A stretch of DNA of 64,000 bases from an uncultured Oscillospiraceae bacterium (lineage in GTDB: Bacteria; Bacillota; Clostridia; Oscillospirales; Ruminococcaceae): positions 1-64,000 of the forward strand of contig CAKSWY010000013.1 in NCBI GenBank assembly GCA_934513685.1. Reading direction: 5' to 3'. The notes below the pieces were generated by a model. The model was not told the DNA's origin, ran no database searches, and saw only the letters and a list, made by a program, of their open reading frames with translations. Below, one piece after another: positions 55,691 to 64,000 of the stretch (its first letter is position 1; each line of letters begins with the position of its first letter). The translations under genes and the position numbers were made by a program.

Positions 55691-57961
55691 ATGAGCACGG
55701 TACAGGTGGCCGTGGACAATGCCACCTTCCATTTCGATAAGCTGTACACCTATCGGCTGCCCCCGCAGCTGGAAGGACAGGTGTTTGAGGGCAGCATGGT
55801 TCTGGTGCCATTCGGCCGGGGCAACCGCCCCCGCATGGCGGTGGTGCTGGCCGTGGGGGAAGAACCGGCGGCGGAAAAGCCGGCGCGGCTGAAGGAGCTG
55901 TTTGCAGCAGCCCCGGAGCAGGCCCGGCTGACCCCGGATCTGCTGAAGCTGGTGCATTTTTTGAAGGAACGCACCTTCTGTACCTACTATGAGGCCGTGC
56001 GGGCCATCATTCCCTACGGGGCCCAGTACCGGCCCGAGCTGGTGGACGGCAAGCCCACCCTGCGGCGGCAGCTGCTTCGGCAGGAGGTGCGCTACCACCG
56101 CACGGCCCGGCCCGTGCAGGCCAGCGGCCGCATTACGGACAAACAGCGCACGGCCCTGAACCTTCTGGCGGCGGGCGGCCCCCAGACGGCGGCCCAGCTG
56201 GAAGCTCAGGGCGTGACCCGGGCGGTGCTGGAGGCCCTTTTGAAAAAGGGGCTGGCGGAAAAGCAGCGGGAGGATCAGGACGCCCGGCCGATGACAACGG
56301 CCGAAACTGCGGCCCCGGAACCGCCGCCTGCCCTCACCGAAGAGCAGCAGCGAGCTTACGACCAGCTGGCCCCGAATCTAGAGGACCACGCCCCCCACGC
56401 GGCCCTGCTGTACGGGGTGACGGGCAGCGGCAAAACGCTGGTATTCCTTCAGCTGATCCGCCGCACGCTGGAGCTTGGGCGGCAGGCGCTGATTCTGGTG
56501 CCGGAGATCAGCCTGACGCCACAGATGATCCGCCGCCTGAAGGACACCTTCGGCGCGCGGGTGGCGGTGCAGCATTCGGCCCTCAGCAACACGGAGCGGC
56601 TGGTGCAGTGGCAGATGATCCAGCAGGGCGGGGCCGACATTGTGGTGGGCACCCGCAGTGCGATTTTTGCTCCGCTGCAGAACCTTGGCCTGATCATTCT
56701 GGATGAGGAGCAGGAGCACACCTACCGGTCGGAATCCGCCCCCCGCTATGCGGCCCACGATGTGGCCAAGGCGCGGGCGGCCCAGCACCGGGCGCTGCTG
56801 CTGTTTGCCTCCGCCACGCCCAGCATCGAGACCTTTCAGGCGGCCCGAACGGGGCGCTACCAGCTGGTGCGCCTGGCCCACCGGTACGAGGGCAGGCCGC
56901 TGCCCACGGTGGAGCTGGTGGATATGCGGCAGGAGCTGGCCAAGGGCAACCCGGGCGAGATCAGCCTGCCGCTGGCCCGGGCCATCGGCGAAAATCTGGA
57001 GGCCGGGCGGCAGACCATTCTGCTGCTGAACCGCCGGGGCTACCGCACGGTGGCCCAGTGTGCCGACTGCGGCAAGGTGCTGAAATGCACCAGCTGCAGC
57101 GTGCCGATGGTGTACCACAAGGCCCAGAACCGGCTGCTGTGCCACTACTGCGGGCGCACCATCACCCCGCCGCCCACCGCCTGTCCGGAGTGCGGCGGCC
57201 CGTTGCGCTACACCGGCTTCGGCACCCAGAAGCTGGAAGAGGAGCTGGCCGGGCTGTTCCCCGCCGCCCGGCTGCTGCGCATGGATCAGGACACCACCAG
57301 CCAGAAAAACGCCCACGAGCGCAAGCTGGCCGCCTTTGCCCGGCAGGAGTACGACATCATGCTGGGTACCCAGATGGTGGCCAAGGGGCTGGATTTTGAA
57401 AAGGTCACCCTGGTGGGGGTGGTGGGCATTGACTCACTGCTCTTTTCCCAGAGCTTCCGCGCGTTTGAAACGGTGTTCAGCCTGGTGACCCAGGTGGTAG
57501 GCCGCGGCGGCCGGGCGGATATGCCGGGCCACGCCATCATTCAGACCTCGAACCCGGAGCACCCGGTGCTTCAGCTGGCCGCCCGGCAGGATTACGACGC
57601 CTTCTTTGAGCAGGAGGCGGCCTTCCGGCGGCTGGGGCTGTACCCGCCCTTCTGCAGCATCTGCGTGGTGGGCTTCAACGGCGGGCAGGATGGGCAGACG
57701 CTGGCCGCCGCCGCCCGGTTTGCCGCCCTGCTTCGGCAGGAAGCCAGCCGCCAGCCGGATATGCCCCTGCGGGTGCTGGGGCCGGCCCCCATGAACATTC
57801 TGATGGTGAACGACCGTTACCGGTATAAGCTCACCATCAAATGCCGCAACGACCGGGCCTTCCGGGCCATGCTGGGGCGGGTGCTGGGCCTTTACAGCGA
57901 TGAGGGTCTGCCCGCCCGCGCTGCGGTGACCGTGGACATGAACTCGGACGGAGACTTGTAA
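55691..57961 (+). CDS. priA: Primosomal protein N' (replication restart helicase PriA)
   Basis: A 756-residue superfamily 2 helicase that reloads the replisome at stalled forks. The N-terminal 3' DNA-binding domain starts VAVDNATFHFDKLYTY. Helicase motifs include Walker A GVTGSGKT at about residue 240, the DEEQEHTY box (DEAH-type with Gln), and VGRGGRADMPG in motif VI. The zinc-binding module holds eight cysteines in CADCGKVLKCTSC, CHYCG and CPECGG. GGAGGGGAGG precedes the ATG. Confidence 0.97.
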   Translation: MSTVQVAVDNATFHFDKLYTYRLPPQLEGQVFEGSMVLVPFGRGNRPRMAVVLAVGEEPAAEKPARLKELFAAAPEQARLTPDLLKLVHFLKERTFCTYYEAVRAIIPYGAQYRPELVDGKPTLRRQLLRQEVRYHRTARPVQASGRITDKQRTALNLLAAGGPQTAAQLEAQGVTRAVLEALLKKGLAEKQREDQDARPMTTAETAAPEPPPALTEEQQRAYDQLAPNLEDHAPHAALLYGVTGSGKTLVFLQLIRRTLELGRQALILVPEISLTPQMIRRLKDTFGARVAVQHSALSNTERLVQWQMIQQGGADIVVGTRSAIFAPLQNLGLIILDEEQEHTYRSESAPRYAAHDVAKARAAQHRALLLFASATPSIETFQAARTGRYQLVRLAHRYEGRPLPTVELVDMRQELAKGNPGEISLPLARAIGENLEAGRQTILLLNRRGYRTVAQCADCGKVLKCTSCSVPMVYHKAQNRLLCHYCGRTITPPPTACPECGGPLRYTGFGTQKLEEELAGLFPAARLLRMDQDTTSQKNAHERKLAAFARQEYDIMLGTQMVAKGLDFEKVTLVGVVGIDSLLFSQSFRAFETVFSLVTQVVGRGGRADMPGHAIIQTSNPEHPVLQLAARQDYDAFFEQEAAFRRLGLYPPFCSICVVGFNGGQDGQTLAAAARFAALLRQEASRQPDMPLRVLGPAPMNILMVNDRYRYKLTIKCRNDRAFRAMLGRVLGLYSDEGLPARAAVTVDMNSDGDL

Positions 57962-58172
57962 ACGGGCAAAAAGAACCACGAAAAAACGAGAAACCCGGGG
58001 CAAAAGAAATTTTCTTTCCCGCTGGCTCGTTTTAATAAAAGGCGGCATTGGCCGCAAAAACACGAAAAAAGATTTTAAGGCAGCGCCGCAGGCCGCAGAA
58101 ATGCCGCTTGTGCGCCGCTGCCAAAAATAAACGGCGGGCCGCGAAGGCCGCGCCCACAGGAGGATTTTAATT

Positions 58173-58682
58173 ATGGCTCTGCGTTATATTGTACAGGACG
58201 GCGATCCCATTCTGAAAAAGGTCTGCCGCCCGGTGACCAAGTTTGACGACCGTCTGGCTACCTTGCTGGATGATATGAAGGAAACCTTGGCCGATGCCAA
58301 CGGCTACGGCCTGGCCGGCCCTCAGGTGGGCGTGATGCGCCGGGTGTTCATCAGCATTGACGAGCGGGACATCCCCGAGGGGCAGGAGGATACCGCGCCC
58401 CTGAAGTTCATCGAGTTCGTGAACCCGGAAATTCTGGAGGAGTCCGACGAGATGGTGACCATGTACGAAGGCTGCCTGTCCTTCCCCGGCCGCAACGGCG
58501 AGATCGCCCGGCCCAAGTGGGTGAAGGCCCGCGCCTTTGACCGGTACGGCAACCCCTTCGAGATCGAAGCCGAGGGTATGCTGGCCCGGTGCATCTGCCA
58601 TGAGTCCAACCATCTGGACGGCATCACCATCATGGATCTGGCCACCCATTTCTATGAGGACAACGAAGAGGAAGAGAACTGA
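58173..58682 (+). CDS. def: Peptide deformylase
   Basis: Removes the N-formyl group from nascent proteins. The 169 residues carry all three motifs: GYGLAGPQVG (motif I), EGCLSFPG (motif II with the metal Cys) and CHESNHLDG (motif III, HExxH with the metal histidines). AGGAGG precedes the ATG. The upstream gap of 210 bases from priA contains only A-rich sequence and weak hairpins. It shares one base with fmt. Confidence 0.97.
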   Translation: MALRYIVQDGDPILKKVCRPVTKFDDRLATLLDDMKETLADANGYGLAGPQVGVMRRVFISIDERDIPEGQEDTAPLKFIEFVNPEILEESDEMVTMYEGCLSFPGRNGEIARPKWVKARAFDRYGNPFEIEAEGMLARCICHESNHLDGITIMDLATHFYEDNEEEEN

Positions 58683-59602
58683 TGCGCATTTTGTTCATGG
58701 GAACCCCGGACATTGCCGCCCAGAGTCTGGAGGCGCTGTACGCCGCCGGGCATGAGATCTGCGGCGTGTTTACCCGGGAGGACAAACCCGTGGGCCGCAA
58801 GCAGGTGCTCACCGCGCCGCCGGTCAAGCAGCTGGCGCTGGCCCACGGCACCCCGGTGTATCAGCCCCGTACTCTGCGGGATGGCAAGGCTGCCGAGGAC
58901 ATCCGCGCCCTTGCGCCGGAGCTGATCGTGGTGGTGGCCTATGGGCGCATTCTGCCGTCGGAAGTGTTGGCGATTCCCCCAAAGGGCTGCATCAACCTGC
59001 ACGTTTCGCTGCTGCCCAAATACCGGGGCAGTGCGCCCATCCAGTGGGCGGTCATCCACGGCGACAAAACCACCGGCGTGACCATTATGCAGCTGGACGA
59101 AGGGCTGGACACCGGCGACATCCTGATGGTGCAGCCGGTGGACATTGGCCCGGAGGAGACCAGCGGCCAGCTGTTTGACCGGGTGGCCGCGGTGGGGGCC
59201 GAGACCCTCTGCCGCTGCATTGAAGAGATCGCCGCGGGCCGGGCCGTGCCCACCCCTCAGAACCACGAAAAGGCCACGCTGGCCCCGCCCCTCACCAAGG
59301 AGATGGCCCGCTTTGCCTTTGACCAGCCCGCCCAGGTGATTCACGACCAGGTGCGGGGTATGAACCCCTGGCCCGCCGCTTATTTTGAGTGTGAGGGCAA
59401 AAAGGTGAAGGTGCTGGGCAGCCGGGTGCACCCCGGCGAAGAGGCGGCCCCCGGAACGGTGCTGAGCACGAAGCCTCTGGTGGTGCAGTGCGGCGAGGGC
59501 GCGCTGGAGCTGTGCCAGGTGGTGCCGGAGGGCAAAAAGCCCATGGAGGGCACCGCCTGGGCCGCCGGCCGCCGCTTAAAGGCCGGAATGCCGGTGCTGT
59601 AA
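58682..59602 (+). CDS. fmt: Methionyl-tRNA formyltransferase
   Basis: Formylates initiator Met-tRNA, the partner step to deformylase. The 306 residues start MRILFMGTPDIAAQSL. The formyl-transfer signature SLLPKYRGSAPIQWAVIHG includes the catalytic Asn/His/Asp context (INLHVSLLP and LDEGLDTGDIL). The C-terminal OB-like tRNA-binding domain is present (VRGMNPWPAAYFE). It begins on the last base of the def stop (TGATG). Confidence 0.97.
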   Translation: MRILFMGTPDIAAQSLEALYAAGHEICGVFTREDKPVGRKQVLTAPPVKQLALAHGTPVYQPRTLRDGKAAEDIRALAPELIVVVAYGRILPSEVLAIPPKGCINLHVSLLPKYRGSAPIQWAVIHGDKTTGVTIMQLDEGLDTGDILMVQPVDIGPEETSGQLFDRVAAVGAETLCRCIEEIAAGRAVPTPQNHEKATLAPPLTKEMARFAFDQPAQVIHDQVRGMNPWPAAYFECEGKKVKVLGSRVHPGEEAAPGTVLSTKPLVVQCGEGALELCQVVPEGKKPMEGTAWAAGRRLKAGMPVL

Positions 59603-59804
59603 GCGGGCCGCATGGGCAGGGCTAAACGGCACAGCGCCGCTTCTTTGCGCAGAACGCGCTGCAATTAAATCGCCCAAAAGGGCTTTTTGCAGGTTTGCGA
59701 TACCCGATCAACGATGAAACAGGCCGGGCAGTTTTGCCCCGGCCGTGAAGGAACGACAAAGGCCGGCCGGAGACAGACTTGCGTTTCGGCGGGGAAAGGA
59801 AAGC

Positions 59805-61103
59805 ATGGACAAGGCACGCTATACGGCTGTTTGTGCGCTGATGCGCCAGGAGAAAAACGGATATTCCAACTTGGTTCTGGACGGAATGCTGGAAAAAAGC
59901 CAGCTGCCCCCGCGGGACCGGGCCTTTGCAAGTATGCTGTTTTACGGCACGCTGGAGCATCTGCTCACGCTGGATGCCTGCCTGAGCGCCTGCCTGCAAA
60001 AGCCGCTGGCCAAGCTGGACCCCCAGGTGCGGGCGGTGCTGCGGTGCGGCTTGTATCAGATCAAGTACACGGATGTGCCCACTTCGGCGGCGGTGAATGA
60101 GTCGGTGAATCTGACCAAGAACCTGGGCAAAACCAGTGCCTCGGGCCTGGTGAACGCGGTTCTGCGCCGCGCTGGCAATGTTCAGCTCGGCCCCTTTGCC
60201 GATGAGGTGGAGCGGCTGAGCGTGACCTGCTCGGTCAGCCGGCCGGTGGCGGCGCTGCTGAAAAAGCATTACCCCAGCCAGGCTGAGCAGATCATGGCGG
60301 CGTTTGCACGGCAGGCCCCCACGGCCCTTCGGGTGAATACCCTGAAAACCACCCCGGCCGCCCTCATTGCCCAGCTGAAGCAGGAGGGCACGGAGGCGGT
60401 GGAAGGCCCGGTGCCCGGCAGTCTGCTGGCGAAGTTTGAGGGCAGCCCGGCGGCCACCAAGGCCTTTGCACGGGGGCTGTACCATGTGCAGGGCCTGGCC
60501 TCACAGCTGGCAGCCCTGAGCCTGGACGCCCAGCCGGGGCAGAAGGTGCTGGACCTGTGTGCGGCCCCCGGCGGCAAAACGGTGACGCTGGCTCAGTGCA
60601 TGAACAATGAGGGCCGGCTGTACAGCTGCGATGTGGCCATCAACCGGCTGCAGCTCATCTTCCGCAGCTTAGAGCGGTGCCACATCACCAATACTATCGT
60701 TACCCGGCAGGATGCCGCCCAGTACAACCCGGAGCTTTGCGAGGCCGACCGGGTGCTGTGCGACGTGCCCTGCTCGGGCCTGGGCATTCTGGCCAAAAAG
60801 CCGGACATCCGCTATAAAACGCTGGAGGGACTGGAGGAGCTGTGCGCTCTGCAGGCGAAGATCCTGCGCACCGCTGCGGGCTATGTCAAGCCCGGCGGGC
60901 GGCTGGTGTACTCCACCTGCACCATCAACCCCATGGAGAACGAAGAGATCATCCGGGCCTTTTTGAAGGAACAGCCGGGCTGGCGCCTAGCCGCCCCCTG
61001 GATGACGCCCCCCACCGCCCGGGTGAGCAATGGCGGAATGACCCTGCTGCCGGACGGCGAGGGAATGGACGGCTTTTTCATTGCCGTACTGGAGAAGGAT
61101 TGA
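59805..61103 (+). CDS. rsmB: 16S rRNA (cytosine-967-C5)-methyltransferase
   Basis: A 432-residue enzyme with an N-terminal NusB-like RNA-binding domain (about residues 1-130: RDRAFASMLFYGTLEHLLTLD) and a C-terminal SAM-dependent methyltransferase. The SAM loop reads LDLCAAPGGKT, the catalytic cysteine lies in CDVPCSGLGIL, and a second conserved Cys in YSTCTINPMENE. MDKARYTA is chosen as start because GGGAAAGGAAAGC lies directly before it. It lies two bases before rlmN. The 200-base gap after fmt shows no feature. Confidence 0.95.
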   Translation: MDKARYTAVCALMRQEKNGYSNLVLDGMLEKSQLPPRDRAFASMLFYGTLEHLLTLDACLSACLQKPLAKLDPQVRAVLRCGLYQIKYTDVPTSAAVNESVNLTKNLGKTSASGLVNAVLRRAGNVQLGPFADEVERLSVTCSVSRPVAALLKKHYPSQAEQIMAAFARQAPTALRVNTLKTTPAALIAQLKQEGTEAVEGPVPGSLLAKFEGSPAATKAFARGLYHVQGLASQLAALSLDAQPGQKVLDLCAAPGGKTVTLAQCMNNEGRLYSCDVAINRLQLIFRSLERCHITNTIVTRQDAAQYNPELCEADRVLCDVPCSGLGILAKKPDIRYKTLEGLEELCALQAKILRTAAGYVKPGGRLVYSTCTINPMENEEIIRAFLKEQPGWRLAAPWMTPPTARVSNGGMTLLPDGEGMDGFFIAVLEKD

Positions 61104-61105
61104 CC

Positions 61106-62143
61106 ATGGAAAAGCAGTGCATTTCATCCCTGAGCCTGGAAGAACTGGGCGGCGTGGTTCGCGAAATGGGCCAGCCGGCCTTTCGGGCCAAGCAGATTTT
61201 TCATTGGCTGCACCAGAAGCAGGTGACGGCCTTTTCCCAGATGACCGACCAGCCCAAGGCCCTGTTGGCCAAGCTGGAGGAGAACTGGTTTATCGCGGCG
61301 CCTCAGATCCGCCGCCGTCAGCAGTCCAAGGACGGTACGGTGAAGTATCTGTTCCAGCTGGCGGACGGCAACTGCATCGAAACGGTGGTGATGCGCTACC
61401 ACTATGGCAACACGGTGTGCGTGTCCACCCAGGTGGGCTGCCGCATGGGCTGCCGGTTCTGCGCCTCCACCCAGGCGGGCCGGGTGCGCAACCTGATGGC
61501 GGGCGAAATCGCGGCCGAGGTGTACGCTGCCCAGAGGGACATTGGGGAGCGGATCTCCCACATTGTGCTCATGGGCATCGGCGAGCCGCTGGACAACTAC
61601 GAGGAGGTTCTGCGCTTTCTGCACCTCATCAGCCACCCGGAAGGGGCCAACATCGGTATGCGGAACATCAGCCTGTCCACCTGCGGCCTTGTGCCCATGA
61701 TCGACCGGTTGGCGCAGGAGAAGCTGCAGCTCACCCTGTCCATCTCGCTGCACGCGCCGAACAACGCCTTGCGCAGCAGCATGATGCCGGTGAACGACGC
61801 CTATCCGGTGGAGCAGCTCATCGCCGCCTGTCGCCGCTATCAGACCACCACTGGCCGGCGCATCAGCTTTGAATATTCCATGGTGCGGGGCGTGAACGAC
61901 TCGGAGACCATCGCCCGCCAGCTGGCCGGGCTGATTCGGGGCATGGGGGCGCACGTCAACCTGATTCCCATCAATCCGGTGGACGGCAGCCCCTATTCCG
62001 CCAGCGATGCGGAGAATGTGCGCCGCTTCCAGCAGAAGCTGGAGGAGCTTGGCGTAAACGCCACCGTGCGCCGCCGCCTGGGCAGCGACATCAGCGCCGC
62101 CTGCGGCCAGCTGCGCCGGGAGGATGCCCGCGCCGGGGAATGA
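61106..62143 (+). CDS. rlmN: 23S rRNA/tRNA adenine-C2 methyltransferase (radical SAM)
   Basis: Methylates A2503 of 23S rRNA and A37 of some tRNAs. The 345 residues contain the radical-SAM iron-sulfur motif CRMGCRFCAS near residue 115, MGIGEPLDNYEEV, and ISLSTCGLVP. The C-terminal conserved cysteine lies in SDISAACGQLRR, which is the methyl-carrying Cys of RlmN. MEKQCISS is the start with GGAGAAGG upstream; a longer overlapping frame inside rsmB is not real. Confidence 0.96.
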   Translation: MEKQCISSLSLEELGGVVREMGQPAFRAKQIFHWLHQKQVTAFSQMTDQPKALLAKLEENWFIAAPQIRRRQQSKDGTVKYLFQLADGNCIETVVMRYHYGNTVCVSTQVGCRMGCRFCASTQAGRVRNLMAGEIAAEVYAAQRDIGERISHIVLMGIGEPLDNYEEVLRFLHLISHPEGANIGMRNISLSTCGLVPMIDRLAQEKLQLTLSISLHAPNNALRSSMMPVNDAYPVEQLIAACRRYQTTTGRRISFEYSMVRGVNDSETIARQLAGLIRGMGAHVNLIPINPVDGSPYSASDAENVRRFQQKLEELGVNATVRRRLGSDISAACGQLRREDARAGE

Positions 62144-62247
62144 ACCGGCAGTAATAAATGCTTCCGCGGCCGGTGTGCTGCGGAAAAGGCCCATCCCAGA
62201 GGGTGCGTTTTAAAGCGCACAGGGTTCCACCCAAGGGAGGAAATTGG

Positions 62248-62988
62248 ATGAAGATCACAGCAAAAACCGACATTGGCCGGGTGCGCGCAGAAAATCAGGA
62301 TTGCTATCGGGCCGTCCGCTTTGCAGACGGTTCCGCCTGGGCACTGGTGTGCGACGGCATGGGTGGGGCGAACAGCGGCCGCCTGGCTGCCCACCTGGCG
62401 GCGGATGCCATGGAGGCCTATTGGCAGGCTCATCCGGGCGAACCGGCCCCCGGCAAGGAAGAGGCCTTCCTGATGGAGGGCTTTCAGGTGATGAACCAGT
62501 GCATCTGGCACCACGCCGCCCAGAACGAAGAGGACGAGGGCATGGGCACCACGGGCGTGTGCGCCTATGCTCACGGCAGCCAGGCACACATTGTGCACGT
62601 GGGCGATTCCCGGGCGTATCTCTTCCGGGAAGGGCAGCTCACCCAGCTCACACGGGATCATTCCATGGTGCAGCAGCTGGTGGAGGCCGGCAGCATTACG
62701 CCGGAGCAGGCCGCCAGCCACCCCGGCAAAAACCTCATCACCCGGGCGCTGGGCGTGCGGGAGGATGTGCGGCCGGAGTACCAGCAGCTGGAGCTGAAGG
62801 CGGGCGACAAGCTGCTTTTGTGCACCGATGGTCTGACCAATATGGTGCCGGATGAGGCCATTGCAGCTGCGCTTTCAAACACCGGCTTTTTTGCGGCGGC
62901 GGAGCGCCTTGTGCAGATGGCCCTGGAAGGCGGCGGCACCGACAATGTGACGGTGCTGCTGCTGGGCATGGAACCTACGGAGGGGTAA
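62248..62988 (+). CDS. stp: PP2C-family protein serine/threonine phosphatase
   Basis: A 246-residue Mn2+-dependent phosphatase. Metal-binding motifs are in order: ENQDCYR, VCDGMGGANSG, GTTGVCAYAHG, VHVGDSRAYLF, LTRDHSMVQQL, LLLCTDGLTNM and GGTDNVTVLLL. It probably reverses the action of the kinase encoded one base downstream. GGGAGG precedes MKITAKTD. The gene pair stp-prkC after rlmN is a conserved Firmicutes arrangement. Confidence 0.96.
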   Translation: MKITAKTDIGRVRAENQDCYRAVRFADGSAWALVCDGMGGANSGRLAAHLAADAMEAYWQAHPGEPAPGKEEAFLMEGFQVMNQCIWHHAAQNEEDEGMGTTGVCAYAHGSQAHIVHVGDSRAYLFREGQLTQLTRDHSMVQQLVEAGSITPEQAASHPGKNLITRALGVREDVRPEYQQLELKAGDKLLLCTDGLTNMVPDEAIAAALSNTGFFAAAERLVQMALEGGGTDNVTVLLLGMEPTEG

Positions 62989-62989
62989 A

Positions 62990-64000
62990 ATGGACAATTT
63001 GATCGGTAAAAAGCTGGACGGCCGTTACCTGCTGGAAGAGCTGGTGGGCGAGGGCGGCATGGCCAACGTCTACCGGGCCATGGACCTGAAGGAACAGCGC
63101 ACGGTCGCGGTGAAAATTCTGAAGGAAGAGTGCACCGAGAGTGAAGAGATGGTGCGCCGCTTCAAAAATGAATCCAAGGCCATTTCCATCCTGAACCATC
63201 CCGGCATTGTAAAAGTGTATGATGTATCGGTGACGGATAAGATTCAGTACATGGTGATGGAGTATGTGGACGGCATTACGCTGAAAGAGTACCTGTCGCT
63301 GCGGGGCGGCCCCCTGACCTGGAAGGAGACCCTGCATTTCATCACCCAGGTGCTGGAGGCGCTGAGCCACGCCCACAGCAAGGGCGTGGTGCATCGGGAC
63401 GTAAAGCCGCAGAACATCATGCTGCAGTCCAACGGTCAGGTCAAGCTGATGGATTTCGGCATTGCCCGCTTCTCCCAGGCGGAAAACTATGCCCTGGGGG
63501 ATAAGGCAATCGGCTCGGTGCATTACATCAGCCCGGAGCAGGCCAAGGGAATGCCCACTGACGCCACCACCGACATTTACTCGGTGGGCGTGATGATGTA
63601 TGAGATGCTTTCGGGCAAGCTCCCGTTTGAGTCGAACAGTGCGGTTTCGGTGGCCATCAAGCAGATCTCGGACGAGGCGGTGCCCCTGAGCAAGCTGATG
63701 CCGGACCTGCCGACGGGCCTTTCGAAAATTTGCTGCAAGGCCATGGCCAAGGATCATCGGGACCGCTACCAGAGCGCCCCGGCCATGCTGGAGGCCATCC
63801 GCCAGTTCAAGCAGGACCCCAGCATTCAGTTTGAGTACAAATATCTGGGCGATGCGGCCCCCACCCCGGTGAGCCGCCCCGCTGCCCGGCCCGCGAGACA
63901 GAACAAAAAAGCAGGAAGTGAATCGACCATGGCAGAAACCGGTGCCCACAAGGGCAAGGCGGCCCCGAAATCCGCCCCGAAAGCGGCCCCCCGCAAGGGC
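62990..64000 (+). CDS. prkC: Serine/threonine protein kinase PrkC-type, partial (3' end beyond window)
   Basis: The 337 codons present hold the complete kinase domain (about residues 1-270): Gly-loop GEGGMANVYRA, catalytic lysine in VAVKIL, HRDVKPQNIML catalytic loop, DFGIARF, the activation segment GSVHYISPEQAKG and the APE-equivalent region. An Ala/Pro/Lys/Arg-rich juxtamembrane segment follows and the frame is open at the edge. Membrane helix and PASTA repeats would lie beyond. Expected to phosphorylate wall-synthesis and translation factors in response to muropeptides; this is by family, not seen here. Confidence 0.95.
   Translation, partial: MDNLIGKKLDGRYLLEELVGEGGMANVYRAMDLKEQRTVAVKILKEECTESEEMVRRFKNESKAISILNHPGIVKVYDVSVTDKIQYMVMEYVDGITLKEYLSLRGGPLTWKETLHFITQVLEALSHAHSKGVVHRDVKPQNIMLQSNGQVKLMDFGIARFSQAENYALGDKAIGSVHYISPEQAKGMPTDATTDIYSVGVMMYEMLSGKLPFESNSAVSVAIKQISDEAVPLSKLMPDLPTGLSKICCKAMAKDHRDRYQSAPAMLEAIRQFKQDPSIQFEYKYLGDAAPTPVSRPAARPARQNKKAGSESTMAETGAHKGKAAPKSAPKAAPRKG

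Overview
The window looks like a chromosomal segment of a high-GC gut clostridium of the Oscillospiraceae/Ruminococcaceae (a relative of Faecalibacterium, Gemmiger or Subdoligranulum). This is inferred from Firmicutes-type promoters and ribosome binding sites, the Firmicutes gene sets (scpA-scpB-ytfJ, remA-gmk-priA-def-fmt-rsmB-rlmN-stp-prkC, yfmF-yfmH) and four metabolite riboswitches. The species assignment is inference, not proof. Both edges cut a gene: proS on the left and a PrkC-type kinase on the right.

1-8 kb: proS (partial) and acpP are followed by a small membrane protein. Then comes a self-contained phage-derived unit with its own promoter and terminator: tail fibre with collar domain, GH25 endolysin, XhlA-like protein and holin. 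Two sodium:neurotransmitter-symporter (NSS) family transporters follow. The first sits behind a leader with a 33-codon ORF ending inside a terminator hairpin.

8-24 kb: an FMN riboswitch controls ribU and a SAM-I riboswitch controls metK. Next are a lipoprotein of unknown function, ppk1, a MITE-like repeat, the phosphate operon pstS-pstC-pstA-pstB-phoU, a membrane-anchored D,D-carboxypeptidase, the M16 pair yfmF/yfmH, and lgt. Polyphosphate kinase beside high-affinity phosphate uptake makes a phosphate-storage neighbourhood.

24-33 kb: a lysine riboswitch controls an NhaC-type antiporter. A cobalamin riboswitch controls a five-gene operon: an exported CbiK-like chelatase lipoprotein, a duplicated-domain lipoprotein, and a BtuF/BtuC/BtuD-like ABC importer whose ATPase carries a C-terminal extension. 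This is the most interesting system in the window: it suggests metal-tetrapyrrole handling outside the membrane coupled to uptake.

33-43 kb: a cobalamin-independent methionine-synthase-like protein, a decayed phage head-gene remnant of lower GC, two overlapping LysR regulators diverging from an aminotransferase/YoaK operon across a palindromic operator, and a carboxyltransferase, biotin-carrier and OadA-like trio resembling the soluble transcarboxylase set.

43-64 kb: housekeeping blocks (rluB, ytfJ, DUF2953, scpB, scpA, M50 protease; rpmB), a catalytically dead-looking esterase homologue, an AraC regulator next to an amino-acid ABC transporter, tRNA-Ala(GGC), and a long co-directional operon from yicC to stp-prkC for RNA turnover, replication restart, translation initiation, RNA methylation and Ser/Thr signalling.
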